In this document: piece by piece, positions 1 to 58,887 of the stretch
Numbering within the stretch: the first letter of the stretch is position 1
How the letters are laid out: each line of letters starts with the position of its first letter
NCBI GenBank assembly: GCA_033675265.1
Contig: JAUJYZ010000671.1
Location: forward strand, 1-64,000
Direction: 5' to 3'
Length of the DNA stretch: 64,000 nt
DNA from: Actinostola sp. cb2023
Taxonomy: Eukaryota; Cnidaria; Anthozoa; Actiniaria; Actinostolidae
Made by a program: the position numbers and the translations under genes
Notes under the pieces: model-generated
What the model saw: only the letters and a program-made list of their open reading frames with translations
The model's database searches: none
What the model was told of the DNA's origin: nothing

Positions 1-3000
1 AACCCTTGCGTTATGAAGAGCTTTTCTTTTGTTCCATCATTCTCCAATGTTCAATGGCCTCTATTGCAAATACGAATATACAACAGAAAAATGAACCGTA
101 TTCCCAAAATATCTGAATTGCGGCTAATACAACATTGCGTTAGCCGCTATTTGGTAACTATTCGTCACTAGTGGAAGCTCCTGAGGTAACGCCATACTAG
201 GTCGAGTTAGTTCGAGCAAATGCAGGCCATCGCTGAAACAACAGCGTTACAAACACACAAAAATGTTTGGGATTTCTAATAAAGAAATAAATATACTCAT
301 AAGCACACAAACGTTATGAAGTTAAACATCACTAATATCCCAATCACGGCTTTTTATCCCCCCCAATAGAAGCATAGTCAGCCTAAGTTCAATCTAGACG
401 CCATATTGAGGTAATTGAGCGCTTCCGAGAAACTGGAATTGCATCAGACTTGCGCACTTATTCTGTACGTAATATATAAACCTGATATTATACGGCATCG
501 CTTGATAATGAAATGATCAATAAACTATAAGCAACGTTCTTGGGTTCGTACGTCAGGTCTACCGAGTGGGTTAACACCCAGGCCTCGATTAACACCAGGA
601 CATATAAATGCTGCTTTGCACAGTCATACGTCTTGACTTAAGCTAATTGTTGCGCCTGTCATACAACACATCGGTGTCGTTTACCCTTAGGCGCACGCTG
701 GGAACAAAGTTTGTGGTCACACGTTCGCTTTATTCCAGCGCCCCTATGGCCCTACCTGCAGTGAAACAAAATGGCACCTGATCAGTTGACATCTCATTTG
801 CATCGATTCTGTAAGCTTTGGATGCGCATTTTTCGATGAAAATCGTACTTATGCGAAAATATTTACAGGGATTCCAAACATAGGGGTAAGCTACAAATGT
901 CCAATATAAGGACATAAAAGCCTGCGTTGACAGCTAAGACACTCTTTGTATGAGGCAATTTTTGATATGCAAGATGTCAATGTGCTGCAAACCCTTTGTT
1001 TCTTTTTTTTTTCCACTTGATCAATAAACCACTACTAATGATCTCTATTTCAGCCTGGGAACGACGATTGAACAACTTGCGGCCATTAGTTCATAACGAC
1101 ATGCCATAGCTCGGCACACTGAATTGAAGGGGCATCGTGATCACTTTCATATTTGATTGATTCCCAGCTAATGTACAACACAATAAATTACCATATCGCA
1201 AGTGCCGTAATAATTGAGTGTGACCCTAGCTGCCTTGCTGTATGTATTCTGATGGTTTGCCCTATGTCGAACTAGGGCCTTTTTATAGCGTGAGAATGAC
1301 CTATCTCGTAGACATAGGGCAGCCCCAACCTATTACACCCCCATTCGAGGCTACTAAATAATGAAATAAAATGATAGTTCGTCTTTTTTTTTTATGAGTT
1401 TCCTGCTCGGTTAGAGGCGCGCTAGTGCGCACATACGTATTATGTTCGGCGCATCCCTGCCGCATATAACTGCAATGATGTGCGTATCCGTGTGTCTATG
1501 CATAGAAAGAAAGCTTAGATGCTTCGGGTCCCTGTGGCATACCGCGCAGTCCCGCAGCTATGTGTTATATGTTAACAAAGTGTGTGAAACTGATGGCGTA
1601 TCATGGAGCTGATGGTGCGGTGCAGTTCGATGAGGATGCCACTTTTACCAGTGAGCCGAAGAGCCGAAGTCGTCGCTGCGTCTGACATGGCAGTGGGGCT
1701 AAGCGCGTATGTACCTCCGGTCCCTGTGAAGCAGCCCCCTCAAGCCTTGCCAAAATAATGGCGGCCGCAATCAAAGCAGAAGTCGATTGTGAAAGAACCA
1801 AAAATGTTTTTTCGGAATGTAGCGTTTTGGAACTTATCCTTATCCATGTAAGTTTAGAAGTTCACAATTCATGTCAACTGTAAATAAGTACGCTTTCCTA
1901 GAAGAAATCGTACGATTTTAAGGTAGTCCGTTTTTCATTTTAAATGAGCGCGATATTGCATGTTGGCTCTGACAAGCAAAAGTTTTTGCTGAAAAGCAAC
2001 TTTACTATCAAAAGTTATTTTTGTAAAGGTTTTACCGTAGTATTGCTACTAACTGTTCTTAATAAAAGCCAACTTGCCCCCTGATACTAGGGCAGAAAGC
2101 GGCGCCACTGATCCTAATCCTCAACAAATCATTTTTCATAATTATGCCTGAGTCTATTGGACGTGTGTAGTTTTGTCAGTGTCGAAATCACTAATTCAAC
2201 AAGGATTCTCACTGAACTGACTGCATGCGGTATTCATCTCTATTTTAAACATTTTATGCACTTCTCATACAGAATAGTCCATTGACGTCGTAATTTGTAC
2301 TTTTCTTACAGTTGTTCTCTACTGAAAACATAAGGACCAACACTAGCAATTAACCATCTGAAGCAAAAATATAAGACGAACTCAATGGCATTCACTGACA
2401 GCGAAGCGAGACCAGGAATGGCGAAGGACTCGATTGCAAGCACAGTTTTGAAGCCTGACGGGTGAACTAAAATATCACAACAGTTCTTCATCTTATTGCA
2501 TTGACATAGCTACAACTTGATTTAGCAAATACTAGCCTACCTATTGAAAGAAACCCTCAGCGTCTAATATACGGTTTCTAAGAACGTATAAGTATCGCTT
2601 CCGAGTGCACTTATACAATTGCTACGAACTCCGAGTAAGCTTATGTTATTCATTTCAACTTATGATTGTGGGTGCACATGCTATAGATATTTAGATTTAG
2701 TTTCGTATATTACAGATCCACCACCACACATATTACTGCATCAAGTATAGCCGAAATCAAATGCTACACATGAAGAACGGCGACGAGATACAGTGGTGCT
2801 ATAAAAGCTTAGCTAACTTTTAAAAACTTATTGATTGAAATAAATACGTTTGTTTGACATTTGGTGACAAGCCGACTGATAGCGCAAAGTGTTGTGTAGT
2901 AACTAAAATATTGAGGACTATTCAGCAGTTATAAAACACAATTGCCTCAATTTTGCAGCATATTAATCGATTAAAAAATCAAAAATCAAAAAAAGACAGT

Positions 3001-4059
3001 TCTATAAAAATCAAAAATGCAAATCAAAATAAAGTCATATGTTTCCAGAGGTTTATGACTTATCATTTAGTGAAAATATAAATATAAAAGAGCACCAATC
3101 GATGATTTGACGCAGCGCAACTTGCGATGGTCTACTCGAGTGATAAAAATCCGAATGTTTCACGCGAAAAAATGTGCACCATCGAAATGCCAACGCACAC
3201 TGCGTCCATGTTTAGCGCGAAATGTCAAATTAAAGTTTCTCAGCGTACGGTGAAGTTAGAACAGTCACTCGGCTGCCAACACTTATCTGAAGTGCTTTAG
3301 AGAATAGCGCTAAAGTTTAGTTATCCGTGTGGTGGGCCCCCCCCCCAAGAAAAATTGAAATCTCACGTCATATTGACAAAGATTAGGCCGGCAAAAACGT
3401 AATTGCACACGTAGACCGAGTTTAATACCTTACTCTCCATATACACATGTACTGCGAGGACGCGCGGCAGCGCCAAAGGGAGCCCAATATTATTACGCTA
3501 CTCAACACAGGAACCAACATATACTACGCCATTATATATATCATTGCGCGCGCCTGCCCCCCACTTACCACATGGAAACCCGATCAAAAAAGACGCCAAA
3601 TATCATTTTGATCTTGATTAGTTAGCTATCCTCAAAATGGAATGGATTGCCCGAGCTGCATCGTGGTTAGAAGTCGGCTTCTCTCAGATGCACACGTGCG
3701 CAACTCGCTTTTACGATTACGATTCTATCGGCCGCGATTCAGACCCATCCTTTAAGACCTGAAATTCGCACGGGACTTCTGCTATGATGCGCCTGGTAGT
3801 AATTGCCCGCGCGGATTGTCTCCTTCACGTTTCTTGTATTCTTGTGATGTGAACTTGGAACCTTCCATACGATGAGTGATTCTTACTCTGACAGGTCAGG
3901 AAATTAGTATTAATCTGATATAATTGGGCGCGGTTGTGGCCGGTACATGTTACACCATAGTAGCCATATATTGGTTCCAAAATACAATGCCATTACCTCA
4001 TTAATAGTCTTCACTTGTTGCGTTCATCCAACAGGCCGCGCTGCATGCCATCTTGTTAT
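1..4059. other. Intergenic, no gene recognised
   Basis: No open frame here looks like a conserved protein, and the few frames over 60 codons lack splice context. I see AT-rich unique-looking sequence, short A or T runs, a C run near 3,339-3,347, low-complexity AAAATC repeats near 2,975-3,020 and a small imperfect stem (GCCCTATGTC with GACATAGGGC) at about 1,259-1,322. Nothing in it can be assigned a function. Confidence 0.6.
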
Positions 4060-4395
4060 TTATTCTCTCAAGGAATTATTTTTTTTGGTCACTTCGTTTG
4101 CACACCCAGAAAGAATTCTTGTTTCTTGTGATAGTAGTTTCTTACGGTCTTTGCTAATAACTGCTCTTCCTACTTCGTCGCCTGATGCAGAGTAAGAAGG
4201 GTAAGCAGACATCTTCTTCTTTTTGTTTTGATTTCTCACAACCAGATAATGGAGACCAGTGTTCTTCTGAATGTTTGTAGTTTTTGCCTGACGTTTCTTC
4301 TCGCGCAGCTCGAATTCATTGTTGCTGCCCACCCCATTGGCATCGCCTTCTCTAGCCATATTCTGATTTATTCTTTGAGAGCCACGTTCTGACAT
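4060..4395 (-). CDS. Small hypothetical ORF, 111 codons
   Basis: This frame starts MSERGSQRINQ and is hydrophilic, rich in Lys, Arg, Asn and Ser (for example LREKKRQAKTT and NQNKKKKMS). Its composition is more protein-like than the surrounding frames, and its stop codon overlaps an AATAAA. I recognise no domain. The frame has no cysteines or membrane segment pattern and no convincing partner exon nearby. It could be a fragment of a longer gene, a relic of a mobile element, or chance. No function is offered. Confidence 0.25.
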   Translation of the reverse strand: MSERGSQRINQNMAREGDANGVGSNNEFELREKKRQAKTTNIQKNTGLHYLVVRNQNKKKKMSAYPSYSASGDEVGRAVISKDRKKLLSQETRILSGCANEVTKKNNSLRE

Positions 4396-7300
4396 TCATG
4401 TTCAGTGTTATCGCAAATGTATTCCCATAGTAGTTGTCGCGGTAGCCTCTCTTACGCGCTACTGCGTCGAAATAACTCGACATTTCCAAATTTCAATCAA
4501 ATAGTGAAGTCTCGGTCGCCTCGGACATTTAACAACAGCAGCTGTGAAATAAAGAGTGATATTTGCAAGTGTCAACAAGATTACAGGCAGCTGAGAACAC
4601 CGATATATCAACGGAAATCGACAAACAAACCGACCAGCCTGGCCTGCCGTTTTTCTTCACGAAAATGAATAAGCTTACGAAAACAAAATAAGTTCATTCT
4701 AAATGTAATCAACAAGAACATTTGGCAATGTGTTATCTGACTGAGAACATATCTACATAATAGAACTAAAATCATTACTTACGAGAATCACACTGGACAA
4801 TTTTGCCTTGAAAGCCTCGCCGTGTGCATGTTAATTACAGGTGCAACAAAAAAAAGCACAAACACATAGGCCGTATTATTTCCCTCACTCGTAAACACCA
4901 CACATCGCCCATGCGCGCCTGACGACGCTGCTAATCGATATAGAAGCCGATTCTTGACGAGAGTTGACAAAATCGGCCAAAATGCTGGTGGCAACAAAAC
5001 GCCGGACTACCGTCGGCACGAACTCGAAACAAATGGTCGTAACTAGCAGCTGGTCGCTTACAAGAATGCAGGCTTATCTCATAGAGACCTGTGCGCCTGA
5101 AATATGTGTCGTACAGGCGCGGTTTTCTCGTTTGACGCCGTGCATCGCTCAAATTTTGTTTTCCCGTGTGAAAAAATTTTTTTTTTTTTCGGGAACGGGG
5201 AAGAAATAATTCTCGCATGATTACGTATAATGCCAGTCTTTACGTGACGCACGTGAAATACCCAAATACTACTGTTCGATATTCGCTGAATTCGTCTCCC
5301 CCCCCCCCCCCCCACCTTAGTCCCCCCCCCCCTTTACACGTGAATCTAACAATTATATACCTCCGCGCACAACACTAGAACATGACCTCAGCCTCAATCT
5401 AGCTTGTCTAGATAGTGTCCTTTTCTATGCCGTTTCAGTTTATAGTTTTGTAGAGAGAAGACTGCTAAGTTAACGTATAGTGTGAGCGCCATCTAAGTCC
5501 AAGATGCGGCGGATGATGCCGGAGTGTGCAATGGTCGAGTTGTGTGGAAATTTTCAAGTTGTTCACATCCCCATTCTGAGTTTAGTATTAAATAAAGCAT
5601 ATTTTCAATTTGTTACACGTACGCGTTACACTGTACACAAAATCCTTTCCAGTTTTAGTCATGGACCTTTCCCCCTCGCTATTCGGGAAAACTCAAGTCA
5701 GAAGTCCGCTGCCGGATTATTTGTATACATTTTTCTTTTCCATGAAACCGATGCCATGGACCAACAACCCCTTTCCACCACCCCTGTACCGCCCCTGCTG
5801 AAACAATAGAGGAGGCTGGTCGCTTCCGACGAGCTTTTGGGAGTAGGCTATTGTCGATGTTGTGTTATTACCGGGCTAGCACGATGGTGGTGGGTCAGTC
5901 AGAGGTTCCATGTCCATTGTGTCGACCGGACACAGGAAGCCCAGAGAAATTAAAGAAAGGTGATTCGATTGCGTTCATAGATCCAAAACCATAGCACTAT
6001 ATGTTGAGCGGAACGAGTCCGAAGTCCGCCATTACACTTATTGAAGTCCTTGAAACGCTTGCAGGAAACGGTTCCTTTGGAACCGTATTCGTTCGCCTTG
6101 TTCTCCAAATGCGTCACTTATGATTACAACACGCACACGCCGTTTCGCGGTAGGCTACCTACACCTAAAAAGAGGATTGGCTGAGCAATTTCGGAACGGG
6201 CCCGTTCGCGAAATCAAGAGAATTCAAAAGCAAAACTATGAAATCAAATATGAGCAAATATGAGCAATCTAGACTAACAGGACTTGACTGAAACGTCTTG
6301 TACTGAAAAAGTACTATTCAGATGCTGATGAATTAGCTAGACTCCTGATGTGAAGAATTCAGATGCTGTCTAAAGAAAAACCTTGAGTTCGACAAAGAAC
6401 ACTAACGTAACAACAGTGCGCCATATTGGACGCACCGCGACGAAAACGAAGTATACTAAAATCAGAGGAACGCAATGCTGTACGCGAAAAAAAAAAAAAC
6501 GCTTTAAACTTGTAAATATTAAGTGTGAATTATGATGATGTGTATAACTTTGGCGTTGTAGTATTATTGGTACAAGGTATGCGCCTTCACTAAAGTATTA
6601 CTTTGCGGTGGCTATTTCGAGCGTGTCTACGTTGGTGTTAGATTTGGTTCTTTATCTTACGGTTAAGTCATCAACAGAAAGCTGTTGTGAAGACTTTTAA
6701 TGCATGATCTGTTATATGGAAATTAAAATACTCATCAATCAGGGGGGATTTTAAAATTCAGTGGACAATAAATAAAAACAGGAGGAAAGGACTGTAGCTA
6801 TTGTTTATAAATTAATGGGAAGTTTATTTATTATAATCACAGAGAAAACAAGACACGGCACAGCGTGTCTTACAAGGATTTATATCGAAAAAAAACAATA
6901 ATTGACGTTTAATTTTTTGTTTCAAACCAATTTACAATTTATCTCGGAGTTTCCCCATTCCCCTCTCTGTTTATAGATAGCCGTAAAGGACTGAATTAAG
7001 TCACATTTATAACTGAATGTGCACACAATCTACAAATTATCTCCTGCCAAAAATACATTTGCACCGCTACCAATTAGCGACCAGTTTTCCAAAATACCTA
7101 TAAGTTCGAAAACCTCTCGTAAGCGATCGGGTGTGCACTGAGTCCTCCAAGAACTCTCAATAGACTACTTTAATTTCATTGGATTATTTATATAAAAATG
7201 ACAGGTGTATTTACTCTTTCTCCAGTTGGAATTACCCCCCAAATTGAGCAGCAACTGAATTGATTTCGAACTTATGCAAGAATTCAACTTTTTGTCACCA

Positions 7301-7481
7301 AATAAACTGATTTTTTTATTAGTATCAAATTTTGCTTGATTCCTATTGGCTGGCGCAGCGAAAAGACACTGAACACTGCCAATGGCGTTCTTTGCGACGG
7401 TGAAAAGCTACGCGACATTGTCCAAATAATGTATTTTTTGCCAATAAAAAGAACGATCAAGGAAAATTAATAGACTACTGG
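4396..7481. other. Intergenic, low-complexity tracts only
   Basis: No gene is supported. The stretch contains T/A runs and two close poly-C tracts (5,298-5,314 and 5,323-5,332). It also has scattered short inverted segments such as GGAAACGGTTCC / GGAACCG near 6,065-6,085. The frames at 4,405-4,668 and 5,504-5,809 have random-looking composition. Confidence 0.55.
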
Positions 7482-8090
7482 ACAAGGGCAAGGGCCAGGG
7501 CAAGGGCAAGGGCAAGAGGAAGGGGCAAGGGCCAACGGGCAAGGGCAAGGGCAAGGGCAAGGGCAGGGCGAAGGGCAAGGGCAAGGGCAAGGGCAATGGA
7601 CAAGGGCAAGGGCAAGGGCAAGGGCAAGTGCAAGGGCAAGGCAAGGGCAAAGGGCTCCACAGGCGCAAGGCAAGGGCAAAGGAAAGGGCAAGGGGCAACG
7701 GCAAGGGCAAGGGCAAGGGCAAGGGCAAGGGCAAGGGCAAGGGCAAGGGCAAGGGCAAGGGCTAAGGACAAGGCAGGACAAGGGCAAGGGCCAAGGGCAA
7801 GGGCAAGGGCAAGGGCACAAGGGGCAAGGGCAAGGGCAAGGGCACAAGGGCAAGGGCAAGGGCAGGGCCAAGGGCAAGGGCAAGGGCAAAGGGCAAGTTG
7901 GCAAGGGCAAGGGCAAGGGCAAGGGCATAGGGCAAGGGAAAGGGCAAAGGGCAAGGGCACGGGCAATGCAAGGGCAAGGGCAAGGGCAAAGGGCTAAGGG
8001 CAAGGGCCAAGGGCAAGGGCAAGGGCAAGTGGCAAGGCAAGGGCAAAGGGCAAGGGCAAGGGCAAGGGCAAGGTGCAAGGGCAAGGGCAA
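7482..8090 (+). repeat. (GGGCAA)n hexanucleotide microsatellite, about 609 bp
   Basis: The tract is almost wholly GGGCAA with interspersed one-base variants (GGGGCAA, GGGCCAA, GGGCAAA). The G triplets spaced by three bases give the plus strand many chances to form G-quadruplexes. All long frames across it (Pro-Leu, Cys-Pro, Gly-Lys or Ala-Arg dipeptide patterns) are products of the repeat and not genes. The tract lies about 2.5 kb beyond the stop codon of the ZP gene. Confidence 0.95.
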
Positions 8091-8853
8091 ATCAGGAAGA
8101 CAGAAGAAAGACTGAGCGCAGCAAATAAAAATAGAATGAAGAACTTTTATGCTAGCAATTCAACAGTTGCTATGGAAGCGGCAGGGTTGTATATCTCGTT
8201 ACACTTGGAGTTTGTCACCACAACATTTTCGCCATCATTACCCCAGTTGTTTTAAAATAGTCGTGTATAAATGATGGTCTATCTTTTCGACGAACTACGA
8301 CACACTTCGAACTACGTCGTCAGTAATGACGTTTGTGGTTGGCAGTTTTTATGACCTTGTTGTCTGCTACTACCAAAGACTATATATTTATAGGTACTTG
8401 GTTCCTTGTGGGTATTGCTTGGAATTCCTGATGTTCATCTGTTTCTTGGCGGGGCTTATGGATAATTTTCCAATAAAATATTACATGATTCAGAAATTTT
8501 TGAATGTTGGTTATTATTGTAGTCACAAACTCAATACTCTTCAAGAGATTCGACGACACGAGAATGTATTACAAATCACGAGTGAGATCAGGCAGAGCGC
8601 GGGAAAAAAAAGCGCGCGGAAAACGATTATTCAGATGATTGTCACTGGTGGATATATGTTATCTACCAACACTTAGTTCTTGTATTGGTCATTGTAGCGG
8701 CCTCGTTACCTATGGTTTTTGGCAGCACATTGTTGTCACGTGATTTTTACTGCGATCGTTTTGTAGTTATTTTGTAAGTCGTGTGTTTTGTAAGTACGTT
8801 TTTCTGTGCCTTTCACCGACGTTACGACCACACAATGTGTATGGTACAAAAAG

Positions 8854-8894
8854 GACAAGGGCAAGGGGCAAGTGGAAGGGCAAGGGCATAGGGC
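8854..8894 (+). repeat. Short outlying (GGGCAA)n patch
   Basis: Six to seven degenerate GGGCAA-like units stand alone 760 bp from the main tract. They look like a displaced or eroded relative of it. Confidence 0.7.
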
Positions 8895-10638
8895 TACACC
8901 GATGTATCGGGTACCCTAACCCCGCCTGTGTTAACCACCAAAAATAATGCAATTTTGAACACGATTTTTTACATCCCCCCATGCGCAAAACAAACATGTT
9001 CGGGTCGGGTCTCGTCATGACTCACTCGTAGTAGGTTGCAAGCGTCTGATGAGGCAGTGCAGCGGAGATAAGTGGCGTTAGGGTGAGAAATAAGAGCTGG
9101 CGTTGCAACTGGATTTGGAAGAAGGGCTCTTAAATAGTGCTTTGACCAATGAGTGTTGAACCACTTATGATATCTATATTAACATTTTTCTATTTTGGGG
9201 GTCAAAACACTTCTAGTCTAAGAAATTAAAATAAACACACAGGTTTCCGACTAAATTATGCGCTGCTTTTTCCCTATGTTGTGCAATATGTACGTATGGA
9301 AAATAAAGAACACGGTAAACCGAGTCAATCATGCAATAATTGATTGTATACTCACTTCATTGAATATTGATGAGCTTTAGAACAGCCGGTACCAAACCCC
9401 TATCCAAGAAAACATGCACAACGTACCTCCAAAGGTGATTAGTTGGTTATATTCAACCGTATGTTGCTTGTTGTCCACACAGGAAAAACAATAGAGTACA
9501 ATAAATAGAGAAAACAGGTTTCATACAAATGTGCGTGTTTATTACACTTCAACGGTAATAAAATATGCCAAAATGGCGGCAACTACGGACCGTGTTACGA
9601 GAACACATATTTTGCTTAGTCAAAATGATTCTCTGAAAAATCACTGTAAATCAAGTTCAAACTTTGAACACTACATCTACGATTTAGTGGATGTCCTTAC
9701 CCACTCGCTATGTAGAAATAATTGAAATATTCGCTTATCCAAGGTCCAACCTACAATATGTTTTTTTTTTTCTGATTATATTTTCCTAAAACTAATACAT
9801 AGAGCAACCATTGATAAATTACATTGAATAGATTGCGCATGCTCTATTGCCAATCAAAACGGGAACTATATAACATTCAACACGATTATAAAAGGCACAC
9901 ATTGTACACAAAAACTAGTCTATTGTGGTAAAACCTGTATTCTGTGAATGCAAAATATCATAAACCTGGATGACTATAGGACGCCAATGCAGCTAAGTAA
10001 TTATTCAATACAAGAACTAGGCAAACATTCGCTGTTCTACGGCAATAGCTCTGTCCCAAGTATAATCTTTCTAACTTTACGAATACTGAAAGAATGGATG
10101 GCACCATAATAATATTTCAATGTAAAAATAAAGTTAATCAATGATTTCGGGTAATTTCAGTTTTAGAAATGTTTGATATCAAACCAATCAGAACGTAACC
10201 GCCCCAAAAACAATATCTAAGCATTTGGCTTATCTTTACTAGGTTTTCCCCATACGATTTGTTTTAAAATTGGCATGTGATGCAAGTGTTTGACAGACAA
10301 AACTGATATCTGAAAGGAATTGGAGAAATTATTATATTGGGCAATTTTTCAGGTTACGCCAATGAGAGTTCTTAGCTACTCAAGTAGAGTAGCACCTTAA
10401 TGTTTTTCTAAGGAAAACGAGGAATAAACAATCGAAGATATAAACATTACATCGTGCATTGTCGTTCAGTGCCTAGTTTTTACGTGAACCATTAATTAAT
10501 TCCTAACTTACAGGACAGAACAATAGCAGTCCTGATTACACTCATGTTTAAAAAACCTTGAAATACTTTCAAATTTAGTGCACAACTGACGTCCATTGTC
10601 GGAAACTCAAACCCTAAATCTTGAATTCCATCTGCTGC
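8895..10638. other. 3' flank of the ZP gene, no other gene seen
   Basis: This is AT-rich sequence beyond the stop codon of the minus-strand ZP gene; its 3' UTR should start here. A minus-strand AATAAA (plus-strand TTTATT at about 9,538-9,543) exists, but it is 1.1 kb from the stop codon, so the poly(A) site is unresolved. Frames of 60-70 codons look random. Confidence 0.5.
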
Positions 10639-57056
<46,418 letters not shown>

Positions 57057-57929
57057 GATTGTCTTCGGGATTTGTTTAAAAACACCTTGCGTTCTAGAAG
57101 AAGATCTGAGTTGTCGTTGCTGTAGCTCGCCGAGCTTCGTTACCTGTGGCAAAAGTGGGTATAATATTCCCGACGTGAATATATATATATAGGTGTCGAC
57201 AGACATGACTTATAGTGACGGTTTGACGTCTCAAGGAACACGTAAGGGAAGAGCATCAGGGTCAAAGGAAGTTGTGGGGCAAGCTTGGTCTTCTGTAGAC
57301 TCCATGCCAATCGCTTCCCGTCGGCATGAACCCTTCAAAAACTATTCTTGCGTGATGTTTGATCATCCCTGCTAGGGTTGGGGCTCAGTTTCTTTTGTCA
57401 CAAAGCATAGATTTCAGTACTATGTAGGTTTAACATAGTACACCGCACTATGGAAATCCATGATACAGACTCATAACGTCGCGTGATGTCATTGTTCATG
57501 TTTGTTACATCTTAGGATAAAAGTGTTAATTCATTTATCAAGTTGTTTGAACTTTGTCACGTCTTCCGTTCCGGCAAATCCGGCCAAATCTCTATCACAA
57601 TGTAAGCATATAAATATATATAGCTCTGTTTATTTTAGTATTATGTTCAATTGTTAATCAAAATGGAATCAAAACTTTCTTTTATTTCACGAAAAAGTTT
57701 TGGCATTATCAACATATAGTCACAACAGACGTTACTGCTTCACATAAATATATGTGTGTGTGTGATTAAAAATTAAACACGACAGATCAATTAATTTGTA
57801 GGTTACTGATTTTATTTTAAATGTTGTTTTGAGAAATAAAAACGTCAAAGCGACTACTTTTAGAAATTTCATGACGTAGTCGATGATCCGTAAAGAGATA
57901 AACTATTTAGCATAATCTCTGCTCGATCA

Positions 57930-58772
57930 CGTCCTTACTTCATGCTTACCACAGTGTAAACACCGTAGGATTCGGCCTCACTAATATATATATATATATG
58001 AGACGTGTTTAAATAAAAGGAGTCTAAAGTCATTAGACCCATTTGCTGTACTGGTTTTGATTCTTGCCAGGTATTGCATGAATTGATCAATATCACAAGA
58101 TGATAAGGCTATACCCTTTTTGTAAAAACAGCTCTAACTATTATCACTGCAGATCACTGCAAAATCGATTCTCAGTGCGCGCGCATTAATACTTACAGTA
58201 TGTACAACGCATGCACGTAGTAATGCTTGCTAGTTGGGGACGAACACATGCCATGCAGCAAGCAGCACACACATCTGTCCAATTGACGCAAGTCTGCAAG
58301 ATGATGGAAAAGTACGCGTGTGAGCTATTTTCTTCACAATTGAACGCGAAAATACCTAAATCAAATCAATAACTCCGCGATGCGCGTCGGTTGATTGCCA
58401 TGCTGATGAAAATGACAGCTATTATTATCACCATTGATAGACAGTGAGACGTGTTTAAATAAAAGGAGTCTAAAGTCATTAGACCCATTTAATGTACTGG
58501 TTTTGATTCTTGCCAGGTAACGTTTGAATTGATCAATATCACAAGTTGATATTAATGCTATACCCTTTTTGTAAAAACAGCTCTCATATGTATATATATC
58601 ATTAAAAATGTGATGAATTCATTTTTAGATTTTAATGCTGATTCTATATTAATTGTTTCTGCTCGGTCACGTCCTCACTTCTAACACCTTTATATCTGAT
58701 TATCAGACATGCTTACCACAGTGTAAACACCGTAGGATTGGACCTCACTGTTGTGTAAACCAACCCTGTACA
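57930..58772. repeat. Shuffled direct duplication upstream of the gene
   Basis: Two blocks occur twice. CATGCTTACCACAGTGTAAAC...CCTCACT is at 57,941-57,990 and 58,708-58,750. GAGACGTGTTTAAATAAAAG ... AAACAGCTCT is at 58,000-58,136 and 58,445-58,586. The order of blocks differs between copies. The minus strand of the first block contains an exon-like end TTTACACTGTG|GTAAGCATG in both copies. Confidence 0.75.
58717..58772 (-). other. Candidate non-coding 5' exon of the ZP gene
   Basis: On the minus strand TTTCTCTTACGCAG is a strong acceptor, and ACACTGTG|GTAAGCATG, 56 nt later, is a strong donor. It lies 1.6 kb upstream of the signal-peptide exon, in the right orientation for a 5' UTR exon. 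Only the splice signals support it, and the duplicate at 57,950 keeps the donor but not the acceptor. Confidence 0.3.
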
Positions 58773-58887
58773 CTGCGTAAGAGAAATTACAACACTTCCA
58801 TAGCGTTTCCTGAACAACACCGAGTGACTTCATTCTGATATAGTAATGGCGATAATTGCTGTGGTCAGCTTTTTCATCGGGTTTCAA

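Noticed and set aside
7408..8090. Pro-Leu, Ala-Leu, Gly-Lys and Ala-Arg repeat frames on both strands
   Set aside because: They are direct translations of the (GGGCAA)n tract, open in many frames at once, with no start context or flanking exon.
58653..58838. Plus-strand Cys-rich peptide frame (TCLPQCKHRRIGPHCC)
   Set aside because: No signal peptide, and the region is a duplicated block better explained by minus-strand splice signals. A secreted Cys-rich peptide is not supported.
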